Assembly: GCF_028554725.1 (NCBI RefSeq) | Contig: NC_071669.1 | Location: 45,530,501 to 45,594,500, forward strand | Direction: 5' to 3' | From: Zeugodacus cucurbitae | Lineage: Eukaryota > Arthropoda > Insecta > Diptera > Tephritidae | DNA: 64,000 nt | Shown here: piece after piece, positions 48,894 to 60,356 of the stretch | Layout of the letters: each line of letters starts with the position of its first letter | Numbering within the stretch: position 1 is the stretch's first letter | Made by a program: the position numbers and the translations under genes | The notes under the pieces: generated by a model | Told to the model about the DNA's origin: nothing | The model's input: only the letters and a program-made list of their open reading frames with translations | Databases searched by the model: none

Positions 48894-51018
48894 TGTTATC
48901 ATAACTTGTCACAAAAATTAAGTTACAACCATTTCCATTGATTTGACAGCGGTAGTCATTAAATTTGACTTATTATATATATAGTCTTTTCTAAAATGTT
49001 TAAAAAATATATGTCTTTATATTGTTACTTCTTGAAAGTACAATGACGTAATTCTGCAAAGATTATGTTTGATAGCAAGATAATTGAGGGACAGTGACAA
49101 TCTAAAACTTTCATCAGTTTGCAAACTGTTGGAAGAAATATGCGGCAAATGAGTAAAGAAAAACAAATGGCACTCAAATTGAACCATTTATGCCGACAAA
49201 CCAATTAATACATATGCAGTCATTCTTTGCAAAATTGGATTCAAATAAATTGTCAAAATAATGACATATTTATATAACATATGTACATCATGTGTCAATT
49301 AAACGTGGTATATCAGTATATATAAAAACAGAAAACAAAACTACTGCAAAATAAATAAAATAATATAAACTAAAAAATATTTCGTACTGATTTATCTACA
49401 GTAAATCACCAAACACTAAATATTACTTTTGCATTTTTTAACTACAATAAATATATATCACTATCAGCTATATATGTCTATAAAAGCACAGACATATATG
49501 TGTCAAACAATATTTATTTATGTTTCCCCGATATACATAAACACAAAATGATAGCCAAATACAAACGCAAATCCAACACCTGCTAGACCATGCAATGTAA
49601 CAAGCATGTTACGTATACACCACGGTACCGCTACTTACACAACCGCTAATGCTGAAAAGCTGAAAGTGAGAATTGAATGCAAATGCTATTAGTGCAACAA
49701 GGCGTGAGCAACGAAAATGTCAGATAAGACACTGAGCTCACAATTGAAAATAAACAACGGAATTAATACAGCGAATGCATCGTAAACCACACAGCGGAGA
49801 ACGTAGTACACGGTCCCAAAAGAATAGGGTATGTGAAATATGGACTCTCACACTAACAACGTTGCGTCTTTAAATAGTGTGCGCTGTGTTAACAGTTATT
49901 CGCTGGTACGAGTATAAGCATCGCATATTTGTGTTGGTGGCGCAAACAACGAAATGCAATTTCAACAGGAAGTGCACACATAACGGTATGTGAGCAATTT
50001 TATGTTGCCGCCGAACAAAGAGCTCAAGCCAATACACAAAACAAAAAAGAAGAAAACAAAAAAAAAGAAAAATGAACACAAAACCAACAGCATTAGTATG
50101 GTAAAGAAAAGCGTAAAAGCTGATAAATACTTCAACTATAGAGGAGACACTCCTTGCGCTTGGCTTGTCATAGTCATATGTATACTGACTCACAGACATG
50201 CATATGTAAAGTTAGCGGAATTGTGGTAACGGGATGTGCACGTTTTTTACAAAAAAAAAAAAAACATTATAATCAAATTGAAATTGTGTGAAAGTAAGAA
50301 AATGTGCAAGAGAAGTGAAAAAGCAACACGAAAAGTAGGAAATGAAAGTCGCATACTTAAAAAATATGTGTAAAATAATTGAAGAAGAAGAACAGTATCG
50401 TTAGCTTGCATTTACTGCATGCATGTCAGCATATTTGCATCCTACTTTTCTGCATGGAAGCTGTAAATGAAGTTGACAGCTCTTCAAGCGTGAGTATTGG
50501 AGATTGGCACTTACATAAGCCGTTTTCACATGCAGTCGGCGATTTTTTTGGCTTATATAATCTATGGCAGCCCATTTTTTTCCACAGATCACTCGCAGGT
50601 CTCGTCACCAATGGTTTTTAGCTAACTAAATACACCCACACTAGTGCAAAGTTATATGTTAGTTTAAGCACGCTTGCACCCATAGTTTGCATTTTTTTAT
50701 TTAGCGCATTTTTTGCAGCAAAGGCAATCCACTTGTACTTCCTTCCGCTTACAACACAAAAAATAAAGTAAAAAGTTGAAAGAGAAATGGCCGAAATGCA
50801 CGAAACCTCTTCAATTTTGTTTTAATTTCAAGATAAGTAGCTCTATGTTTAAAGTCAATTGCAGATAGTGAGTTGGGCGTTTGTGTGCGTAGAGTCAAAG
50901 AGAAAAAATTTTATAAATTTGCACAAATTGCAACGGAAATTAACTGCAAGCAGTGTGGGTAACTTTTAGTGCGGTTTAAGGTTATGCAACTGATTTTTTC
51001 TGTTATTTATGAAAGTAT
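48894..51018. other. no gene seen; intron DNA
   Basis: AT-rich to 49560, then more balanced unique sequence (49590-50640) with an A/G-rich AAAAAAGAAGAAAAC run near 50045. The 60-110-codon frames here mirror one another on both strands and have no family match. Confidence 0.45.
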
Positions 51019-51028
51019 ATGATTGAAA

Positions 51029-52254
51029 AAAAGGGAGATCCCACAGTCTACGCCAATTACCATGGGATAAGCCTCCTAAATATCGCCTATAAGGTTATAT
51101 CGATCGTACTGTGGGAAAGACTAAAGCCCACCGTCAACAAACTGATTGGACCTTATCACTGTGGCTTTAGACTTGGAAAATCCACAACTGACCAGATATT
51201 CACCATGCGCCAAATCTTGGAGAAGACCCGTGAAAAAGAATCGACACACACCACCTTTTTGTCGATTTTAAAGCTGCTTTCGACAGCACGAAAAGGAGTG
51301 TAAGTTGAGGTTAGCAACACCAAAAGCTCCGTCATGATTGGGAAGGACCTCTCCGAACCCTTTGATACCAAACGAGGTTTCAGACAAGGGGACTCACTAT
51401 CGTGCGACTTCTTTAACTTGATGCTGGAAAAAATAATACGAGCTGCAGAGCTAAATAGAAAAGGTACAATCTTCTATAAGAGTGTACAGCTGCTGGCATA
51501 CGCTGATGATATTGATATCATCGGAAGCAACAACCGCGCCGTTTGTTCTGGTTTTTCCCGCATGGATAAGGAAGCGAAGCGAATGGGTCTGGAGGCGAAT
51601 GAGGACAAGACGAAATATCTCCTGTCATCAAGCAAACAGTCGGCGCATGCGCGTCTTGGCTCCCACGTCACTGTTGACAGTCATAACTTCGAAGTCGTAG
51701 ATAATTTCGTATACCTGGGAACCAGTATCAACAACACCAAAAATGTCAGCCAACTGATTTTACTTTGGACTGAGGAGGCAATTGAAAAGTGAAGTCCTCT
51801 CTTGACGAACCAAAATCAAACTCTACAAGTCGCTTATCATTCCAGTCCTGCTTTATGGTGCAGAAGCTTGGACGATGTCAACATCAGATGAGACGACACT
51901 AGGAGTTTTCCAGAAGAAAATTTTGCGTAAGATGCGATGAGCGATGAGGTGTACGAGTTATACGGCGACATTGACATAGTTCAGCGAATAAAAAGACAGT
52001 GGCTATGCTGGCTAGGTCATGTTGTGCGAATGGACGAAAACACTCCAGCTCTGAAAGTGTTCGATGCAGTACCCGCCGGAGGAAGCCGAGGAAGGGGAAG
52101 GCCTCCACTCCGTTGGAGGGACCAGGTGGAGAGCGACCAGGTTGCACTTGGGATCTCCAATTGGCGCTGAACTACGAAGGAAAGTGAGGGGCGCTATCAT
52201 CGATTTGGTTATAACCGGCTAAACGGTTGCAATGCCAATCACATACATACATAC
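51029..52254 (+). pseudogene. RTE-like LINE, 5'-truncated copy with target duplication
   Basis: The ORF2 C-terminal half is readable: KKGDPTVYANYHGISLLNIA and GPYHCGFRLGKSTTDQIF; then one base out of frame FVDFKAAFDSTKRS (RT motif A); GFRQGDSLSCDFFNLMLEKI; LLAYADDIDIIGS (YADD, the catalytic pair, from about 51495); and MGLEANEDKTKYLLSS. After more frameshifts come IPVLLYGAEAWTMSTS and WLGHVVRMDENTP...GSRGRGRPPLRWRDQ. At least three frame changes make it dead. It ends in CGGTTGCAATGCCAATC plus (ACAT)n. The 10-mer ATGATTGAAA flanks it at 51019-51028 and 52255-52264, a clean target-site duplication. Confidence 0.9.
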
Positions 52255-52264
52255 ATGATTGAAA

Positions 52265-52793
52265 TGCATATTTTACATTAGTTTTAAAAACTCATACAGG
52301 AGTTCGATTCTATATAATAGTAAATATATTTATGATATAATCCAGAATAATTATAATAAAGCGATGCAGTATGCTCCAATTTTATAAAATTCGATATCGA
52401 TCGAAATTTTCTACACTCCAAAAAAAATCATAAAAACACGTCGAACATATCGTTCAGAAAAATTTAATAATGTGAAAAAATCTATGCAAATCAAAGAAAT
52501 TATTGTAAGTAATGAAAACTAATTTTGCCGAAGAAATGAATTTTGGTTTAAAACATAAGAAGTTTAAATCAAGTTCGATATACTTAAAGATAAGCTTAAG
52601 CTATTCAATTTCAAGTATGAGAATAAAAGTTTTGAATATTTGATTATCAAAACAATAATACAAATTGTAATATGAATGTATAACCACTGCTATGCTTCAT
52701 TTCATAAGTTTTCAATATAATATATTAATACATTGTTTTCTTCACCCATACTGAATTCCAAAATTTTCATTGCTTACAACAAACCAGCAATAC

Positions 52794-52832
<39 letters not shown>

Positions 52833-54156
52833 GTTGTATGAATTTGAAGGTGAATAACCGCAACAATCCCAGAGAACTCTTGTAGGCGCAATCACACAAA
52901 TAAAAGCAATTTGTGAATAATTTATCATAATAAATCAAACATTGCCCGTCTCAAGCATGAATGGAGTTGCAAGAATTGATTAAAATTTAGTACAATGAAC
53001 TCTGCCTGACTGCTTCATTCAGAGAAATCTCGTTGACACAGTGCAACTTTTGTAATAAAAATTAATTACATGAGAATTAATAAAGGAACAGTTTAATATT
53101 AAGATAATTAAATTTGTCAATTTTGCAAATACAGACTCTTGAGTAAAAAAGCATATCGCACTTATTGTCTGGATTTTCATAATAATAATAAGTATAAAAT
53201 TTGGGAAACTATCTGGATGTTAGTACTCATTATTTTATATTAGATGAAAACACCAAAGTCCTTGATTTGATTCCAGTTTGATATCCCACACATAGTTAGT
53301 ATATACGTCCATTACATATGTATTTCAAGTTAAGTCACAAACGCGTGGCAATACTGTGTGGAATGAATATTCGTTATCAAAACACAATCCTTGTTGAAGC
53401 TTAATGTTAATCAATGGATTGTGAGCTAAAACACTATGTCTGAGCTGAAGCATGCTGCAATGAAAGGATTTCTTGGCTTTCTGTGCATATTACTCTCCTT
53501 TCTGTTTTGCAACCAAATCCCACTTTTCATCTGTTATTGTGCAGCACATATTATTCTTGTGTGGCAAAGCTTGTGTCATCAAGCTCAAGTATGCTCAGTT
53601 CAATTGACTTGTTATATTAAATGAAAATATTTGCATGGACCAAAAGTCAACAGCTTGCAATGTGGTCACACATGTTAGTGAGAGTGCATATATAAAGGAG
53701 ATTTGTAAAGGAGAGTATGCACGTTGTACATACTTATGTACTGGTATAATATGATTCGCAAATCACAAGCAAGAGTGTAAGAGTGTAAGGACTAAGGCTA
53801 AGGTTAAGCGTGGTAATGCCACAGCAGCTGTTATTGCGGTCAGTGACCGTCAATTAAGTAAGCGTAAGATTTTCATTACAGAATATTCATATATCCCATA
53901 TGCATTTGTTATATCCTTAAACGAAAGCACTTGAATGTCAACGTATTCTCCATATAGAATGGTGTCGGCTAGACACATAATAAAGCTTAACTCAAAGGCA
54001 AGTATTATTTCACTAAATACGAGTACAAATGAATGTTGATATGTTCGTTAATGAATGTAAAAAATCTATGGATCTGATGGATACATATGTATATAAGAAT
54101 CAAATGTGATGTTATAATACTATATCAATACCATTAAATAGTAAACGAACTTAGAA
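52265..54156. other. no gene seen; intron DNA with a TA microsatellite
   Basis: (TA)n then (TATG)n at 52795-52832. A more balanced unique block at 53340-53900 contains the IR-1 palindrome at 53838. A 62-codon frame at 53436 is hydrophobic but has no support. Confidence 0.45.
53838..53848. promoter_or_regulatory. perfect IR-1 nuclear-receptor palindrome (EcR/Usp-like)
   Basis: GGTCAGTGACC, palindromic over 13 bases when the flanking C and G are included. It is the same core as at 4755, but the flanks are unrelated, so it is not a repeat copy. It lies in the intron after exon 2. Binding is inferred. Confidence 0.45.
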
Positions 54157-55240
54157 TGGTTGTAAGTCCTAAAACTAAACGAGTTAGATATAGGGTTATA
54201 TATATCAAAATGATCAGGGTGACGAGTAAAGTTCAAATCCCGATGTCTGTCTGTCCGTCCGTCCGTAAAAATTGAGATATTTTGAGGAAACTTGGAAGAC
54301 GTATTTCTTGGCGCCATAAGAAGGTTAAGTTCGAAGATGGTCGTAATCGGACCCCTGCCACGCCCAAAAAATTTCGAAAACCGAAAACATATAAAGAGCT
54401 ATTACTAAGCCATAAATTAAGCTATGGAAGTAAGTTTTTTGTACATATCTCGCATACTACTAAAGCTATATCAAGGAAACTTTCTAGATTCGTTTCTTTT
54501 AGGTACTACCTTATACAGTCCAAAAATGGAGGAAATCGGATTATAACCACGCCCACTTCCCATACAAAGGTTATGTTGAAAACTACTAAAAATGCTTTAA
54601 TTCAGTAAGGAAAACCAACAGAAACCTTAAATTTTATTGTAAAGAAGGTGCAGAAGAGCTGCACTCAAAGTGAAATACAAAATTAAATGGGCGTGGTTCC
54701 GCCTACGTATGGGTCAAAAACCATATCTCCGAAACTACTCGACCAATTTCAATGAAATTCGGTTCATAATATCTTCCTACCTTCCCAATGATATGTTGTG
54801 AAAATAGTCTAAATCGGTTCACATATCGGAACAGAACTTCGCTGAAATTCTATATGAAAGTGTGCCATCACCTTTCTAAAAATCATCGAAATCGGTCCAT
54901 AAGTTTTCAAGACCCTATATATCGAATATGAGGACCCCAATAGTTCTAACAAATTTTTTACCGAAATTATAGTTAAGTCTTTCAGATATTTTGAAGAAAT
55001 TCGGAGGGAATATTTTTCTTCTAATAATATGTCTCCGTGCCAAAAATGAGTAAAATCGGGTCATAACTTCCCTATCACCCATATAACTAATATTAGGGTT
55101 TCCAACTTTCAATGGACTTTATACCATATATATGCCGAATATGTGAGTCAAATTGTTTGTTATATTAATAAATTTAAATAAATAAATTGCGAGAGTATAA
55201 AATGTTCGGTGACACCCGAACTTATCCCTTCCTTACTTTT
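54157..55240 (+). repeat. R1 dispersed repeat, copy d
   Basis: Starts GGTTGTAAGTCCTAAAACTA, has TCTGTCTGTCCGTCCGTCCG (54244), CCTGCCACGCCCAAAAAATT, AACCACGCCCACTTCCCATA and GGGCGTGGTTCCGCCTACGT, and ends GCGAGAGTATAAAATGTTCGG-TGACACCCGAACTTATCC. It is colinear with copies b and c. Confidence 0.83.
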
Positions 55241-57516
55241 TTATAATTATGAACAACATCAAGGCGCATAAAGTTTTTGACTTAAATGGAAGGAAAAGTT
55301 ATAAACAGCCATTCTTCAAACCACACAATTCTATACGCATTATTTTTCTGGCCAAAATTGAAACTGTAACGATTTTTATTCAGTGTCGATGATGTACCTT
55401 TCCAGCTCTAATTGAATGGATAGTTTCAAATGTGTTTATGCTTTTTAGATATTTTTCTGAATCTTCAATTTAAAACCTCCTACTTTTAACTCAATAAATA
55501 TTTTTATTTTTTTATTTATTTATTTTTAAAGCAAATACATTCTAATTGTTTTGTCAACATTTATTCGACAACTTGTCTATCAATTATTTAATCTTCATCA
55601 TTATTATGATATTTATCGAATATATATGTGTATGTGTAAGTAAATCTATACAAGCGTATATCCTTTCTGAAATGATTCATCAATTATGCATAGCATGCAT
55701 TACAATATGTGCAAACACAATGGACGAAGAGCGGAAAAATTTAATCAGCAGAAAGTTAAAGCAGCTACTCAGTAGCAGCTCAGCGAAACACAGAGTGTGA
55801 AAGATAAAAACATTGAAACGCTGATCCTAATACAATTTGCTGTTATGCATAACGTTCCATGTGTTTGTATGTATTCTGTATTCGTGTGTCAAGCTGTTCA
55901 TAAGTGCACAGATAATGATTTATAGCTGGCACAAATTACGCTTGATATACATGTGTACTATGTATGTATGTATATGTGTGGCTGCAAATAACATGTTGAC
56001 GCTAACGTTAATTCTTGTTGTCTGTAAACAGTCATTCACACATACACGCATACATAACGAGCACACCACAAATGCTTTATTATTCAGTGCGTCACGTGGC
56101 CCCCTACACAAATACTCCTTCATTTGTCGCAACACAGACATTAGCATGTATCAATATCATATTAAATATGCATCAAAAATCGTTCAATTAGTTCGCCGCG
56201 TAGGCAACGATTTGTAATCAATTATGCTATACATACATACAGACACATCCGTATGCATATAAGCGTTGTTTACAAAGGGATTTAGCGAAAGGCAACAATT
56301 GCATGCAGCTAATGTCGTTGGCAGTGTCAGGAAATAAGCATAGGATAATGACGCCGGGTGTAAGCAAAAGAAAAACACAAACTCATTTAGCACTTTGTAA
56401 GCTGTAAAAATTGGAGGTTAATCAGGGCGCTTGACTTTTGCGCCCATACACTGCAGCATTACAAAGCATAAATATAAATAGGATACATTTTCCAATCCTA
56501 CTTAATACCCTTAACAATAAATTTTCGAAACAGTTGAAAAATTTATATAATTTTATATTTAGTATTAAATTAATTTTTGAAATGTAGCTCTGGTATGAAT
56601 TTTAGTGGCTATAAGGAATGTTATAGCAATGGACACTCGATCTATGTACCAAGACAGAGTACAGAGTTGGACGCATGAACTATTAACTGAGTAATATTTC
56701 TCCAATTGTTTGCGAATATTTTTGCTTCTGAGACCACCACAACAAGAGTAATAATTTGAAATACTTCAGAATACAATTCAATAGAGTATGGTATTTCATA
56801 AAAAAAAGTAAGAAACTAGTTTTACCTTTTTTTTGTTTTGAGACCCTCAACGTCCATTCATTTCCTCAACATTACTTATATTGACATTATTTAGCACAGT
56901 ATATTTGAAATTTGTTTCTTAATCGAATACTAAGACAAAATTTCCAATCAAATTCCATCTCTTCGAATCTGAAAGTATATTGTGTTGTTCACTTAGTAAT
57001 TTCATTTGATGACAACAGCTGAATGAATTTTTTCGCAGCCAACTTCACACTTAACAGCTTTACCGTTGTATGGAACAGCTGGTTATTGGAACAGCTGAGA
57101 TTGTGAGGCTTTATTTTTGTAAAAAATGTTGTTAAATTTTTTTGAAAAGTTTTTGCATTATCATTTTGTATTGTACTGTTCAAAATTGGAAAAATACAGT
57201 TCAGACAAGACAAAACTTATATGACGGTACGGAGAAGCTGTATTGATCGAACGCCAATGCTATAATTGATTTGCAAAATGGAGAATATATTATTTCTTGA
57301 AATGTTTTACCTAATAAAAAAACCGTATTTAAATTGCACTAAAAAACGAAATTACTTCGTAAACGATCCTATATACCAAAGAAAACTTTAAGGCTTTTTT
57401 AACCAACTATTTGAAAAAAGGCCATAAGTATTATTACCTATATGAAATAGTAATAATGAATACATATATACATTGGTCTACAACTTTGCTTTCCCCGTTT
57501 TTCAATAGATATTTGT
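55241..57516. other. no gene seen; intron DNA
   Basis: AT-rich, with a more balanced unique block at 55830-56460. No coding or repeat signal was recognised. Confidence 0.45.
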
Positions 57517-57841
57517 AGGGTCAAGCACTGGTCGATTAAATCGATTTTTTTTTATATCGATCTTGGACATTTGTGTCAAAATTAACCCAACAAAATTTTG
57601 TAGAGATCTGTTTGCATCCCACACTTATTCTCAACTGAAAATGTCACTTTTTGAGTCGAATTTTCAACATTTGCGGGAATGTCTCTAGGGTCAAGCACTG
57701 GTCGATTAAATCGATTTTTTTTTATATTGATCTTGGACATTTGTGTCAACATTAAATTTTTTGTAGAGATCTGTTTGCATCCTAAACTTATTCTTAACTG
57801 AAAATGTCACTTTTTGAGCCGATTTCTCGACATTTGCGGGA
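57517..57841 (+). repeat. tandem duplication, period 170 bp
   Basis: Unit 1 (57517-57686) and unit 2 (57687-57841) both begin AGGGTCAAGCACTGGTCGAT and share nearly all of their length. Unit 2 lacks about 12 bases in the middle and stops short of the full unit. Each contains an ATCGAT and a long T run. The high identity suggests a fairly recent duplication. Confidence 0.85.
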
Positions 57842-59358
57842 AATTTTGCTTTTATTTTTAATTCCAAGAAAAGTGAGGCTGAGGCTCATCGAATGCTTTC
57901 GGATACGTACGGTGAGGCTGTCCTAAGTAAAAAAAAGCCTTAAATTTACAAAAGATGGCGGAGGCAAAATTGTAGACCATACATATATTATAAAATTAGA
58001 ATAATAAACAACAATATTATAACATTTTATATACGCTGAACATTTAAAGCATCGCTTCCCATTGTCCCTTGTACAATTCTTTGAATTTAAGATCAAATTT
58101 TTGGAGCTTCCTTAACTAAAAACTATTTGCATGAAGAACGATCTCATGAGAATTATTATTGTGAATTTCTCAATTTTTACGTTCAGTATTTAAGGCATTT
58201 AATTACATACAAGTACATATTTTTAGCATTGAGTTAAACAGGCGTTCTCAAGGCCTCTGCGCCATATTTGCAATAATTACAGTGTGTTAGGTTTGCCCAT
58301 ACATTCACACATAAATATGAATGTACATATGCAGTATTTTACGCCCTTGCAATCGTTTCTACAGACTTAATAGCTCAGATGTACTTTTTTGGCAAACATT
58401 TAAACCGAACGTCGCCAAGCTACACCCACAAAGATTTTCTTGATAACTCAACTAACAATTGCGGTTTCGTAATGCACTCGTGCATATATTTACTTATAAG
58501 TCTGGCTACACATGTATATAAGTACAATGTTAGTGGTGGGCGTGGCACTGAATTACTGATTGCCTGGTTTTTGGCTGCCTTGCAGACTTCACAGACCTTC
58601 TTCGCCATATTTGTGCATACTACATATATAAGTAAATATGTGTACATATGTGTGGTTGAGTGCTTGTTTACTCGTTAGTTTGTACTTGTTAAAGCGACAT
58701 TGGCAATGGCAATGACTGAGCCAATTTCTGCTTTAGCCTTTCACTTGGCATAGTTAGCGGTTTTTTTTGATAAATAATAAACTTGGCACGATGACAAATC
58801 TATGATAATTACCTCGGAAAAAAATTCCCTTTTATTTGGACTCCAAGATCAATTGCTTGCATTGATGTGTGTAAAAAAATGTCGATTGAAATATGATAAA
58901 TTAAATTAATAAAAAATAAATTGTGTATATTATACAAATATTAATTACAGGGAATAATATAGTTAATGCGGTTATTAATGAAGGCAATTCTTAAAATTTA
59001 TTATAGTTATAAATATAATATGTATTTCCGTAATGTTCCAAAACTCGAATGAGCTTTCCCATGACTTCTAAGAATAATAACAATTCGCTGAGGACCCGAT
59101 CTGGAGAAAACGTCGGATGTATTTTTACTGTAGTTTTCAATTATTTGTGATACTGTTAATTTCTCGATGACAACAATATTGTCTTCTTCTGCAAAAGGGG
59201 CAATTTTTTCGCGATTCCATTCTTCAAATTTCCCAATAAAGTTTGCCAGTTGGTTGTTGATTGGGCTACGAAATGAAATAATATTCACATTTCATTCATT
59301 ATCACATTTCGATGGAAAAATTCGACATATCCAAACATTGCTTTAAGCCATCAATTTT
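57842..59358. other. no gene seen; intron DNA
   Basis: AT-rich with a more balanced unique block at 58240-58760. A 93-codon minus-strand frame (59288-59007) reads NIISFRSPINNQLANFIGKF and has few tell-tale random features, but no family is recognised and it has no support beyond being open. Confidence 0.4.
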
Positions 59359-59417
59359 TTTACTCTCGCAACAAAAGTTGGTAGCAGAGTATTATAGTTT
59401 TGTTCACATAACGGTTG
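59359..59417 (+). repeat. R1 dispersed repeat, copy e (left part)
   Basis: TACTCTCGCAACAAAAGTTG followed by TTTTGTTCACATAACGGTTG is the start of an R1 copy. It breaks exactly where LTR element B begins, and resumes at 62123. Confidence 0.85.
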
Positions 59418-60014
59418 TGTTCAAATATCATTGAACATGCATTCTTTTATGCCTTAGCAAATCCGAGGAGGTACATATAAAAACATAAATTTGTATACAT
59501 AAATAAACACATAAACATATATGCATTAATATGCAACAAGCATACATTATATGTTGCACGCATACATGCAACACACATACATTTATATGAGGCACACATG
59601 CATCTATATGCAACACGCATGCACTCAACTATTAATAAACAAACATATTTATATGTATGCACAAGATAACCTATTGGTTATAAAAATACATTTGGGCAAT
59701 TGCTTGTGTGCATTTGAAATAACCCCTTATCGTGCAACATATAAAATATACATATAGACATACACACATACACATATAATTAGTTTCTTAAGATATATTC
59801 AAAAATTGTATTTAAGCAGTGACAAAATGAAAATAAGACTATCACTTATTTTCCCCCACCAGCGGTAAGAAATATTTGATAAAGCTAGTTTTAACATTTG
59901 AGAATGAATTAAATTCTCACTCAATGCAAGTCTATCATTGCCCCCCACCAGCGGTAAGGTTTGTTAGAAACTACATTGTTTTATAAAAATTGGTAGGCCG
60001 GATGTTTTTTAATA
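59418..60014 (+). repeat. 5' LTR of element B
   Basis: 597 bp, beginning TGTTCAAATATCATTGAACA and ending AATA. The end carries two diverged copies of a unit holding CCCCCACCAGCGGTAAG (near 59852 and 59942). The 3' LTR has only one, which explains their length difference. Confidence 0.85.
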
Positions 60015-60065
60015 TTTGGTCCTATCGAGCCTATGAAAGAGCTCAGCCAAAACAAAAGTCCTGAA

Positions 60066-60265
60066 TTTAATACAGGCAAAATATAAGCCCTGTTAGTCAT
60101 ACAGGCAAAATAAAAAGTCCTGTTATTTATACAGGCACCATAAAAAGCCCTGCTAGTTAGACAGGCAAAATAAAAAGCCCTGTTATTTACACAGGCAAAA
60201 TAAAAAGACCTGTTATTTACACAGGCAACATTAAAGCCCTGTTTATAATTCAGGCAAAATAAAAT
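60066..60265 (+). repeat. tandem hairpin repeats in the element B leader
   Basis: About seven copies of a unit of roughly 33 bp, each with ACAGGC, an A-rich loop and GCCCTGT, so every unit can fold as a small hairpin. They lie between the primer site and the ORF. Related CCTGTATT/ATACAGG pieces occur in the leader of element A (2025-2055, minus). The position suits an RNA packaging or dimer signal or a protein-binding array. The role is inferred. Confidence 0.8.
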
Positions 60266-60356
60266 AATAATTGTAAGACGGGTGCATATTCCCGCATATT
60301 AACAATATAAAAACAACAATTTTTGTCGAGAGAATATAGCAATAAGGTTCTACAAA

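Noticed and set aside
50379..50621. Overlapping frames on both strands around 50400-50620
   Set aside because: Mirror-image open frames on both strands reflect low stop density in a GC-richer block. No family similarity.
57480..57841. CRISPR-like direct repeats
   Set aside because: Only two long units without spacers in a eukaryotic genome: a plain tandem duplication.
59428..59662. Cys/Met/Tyr-rich frames in the LTR (and again at 61620-61854)
   Set aside because: They are translations of the TATG/TACA-rich LTR sequence, duplicated because the LTR is.
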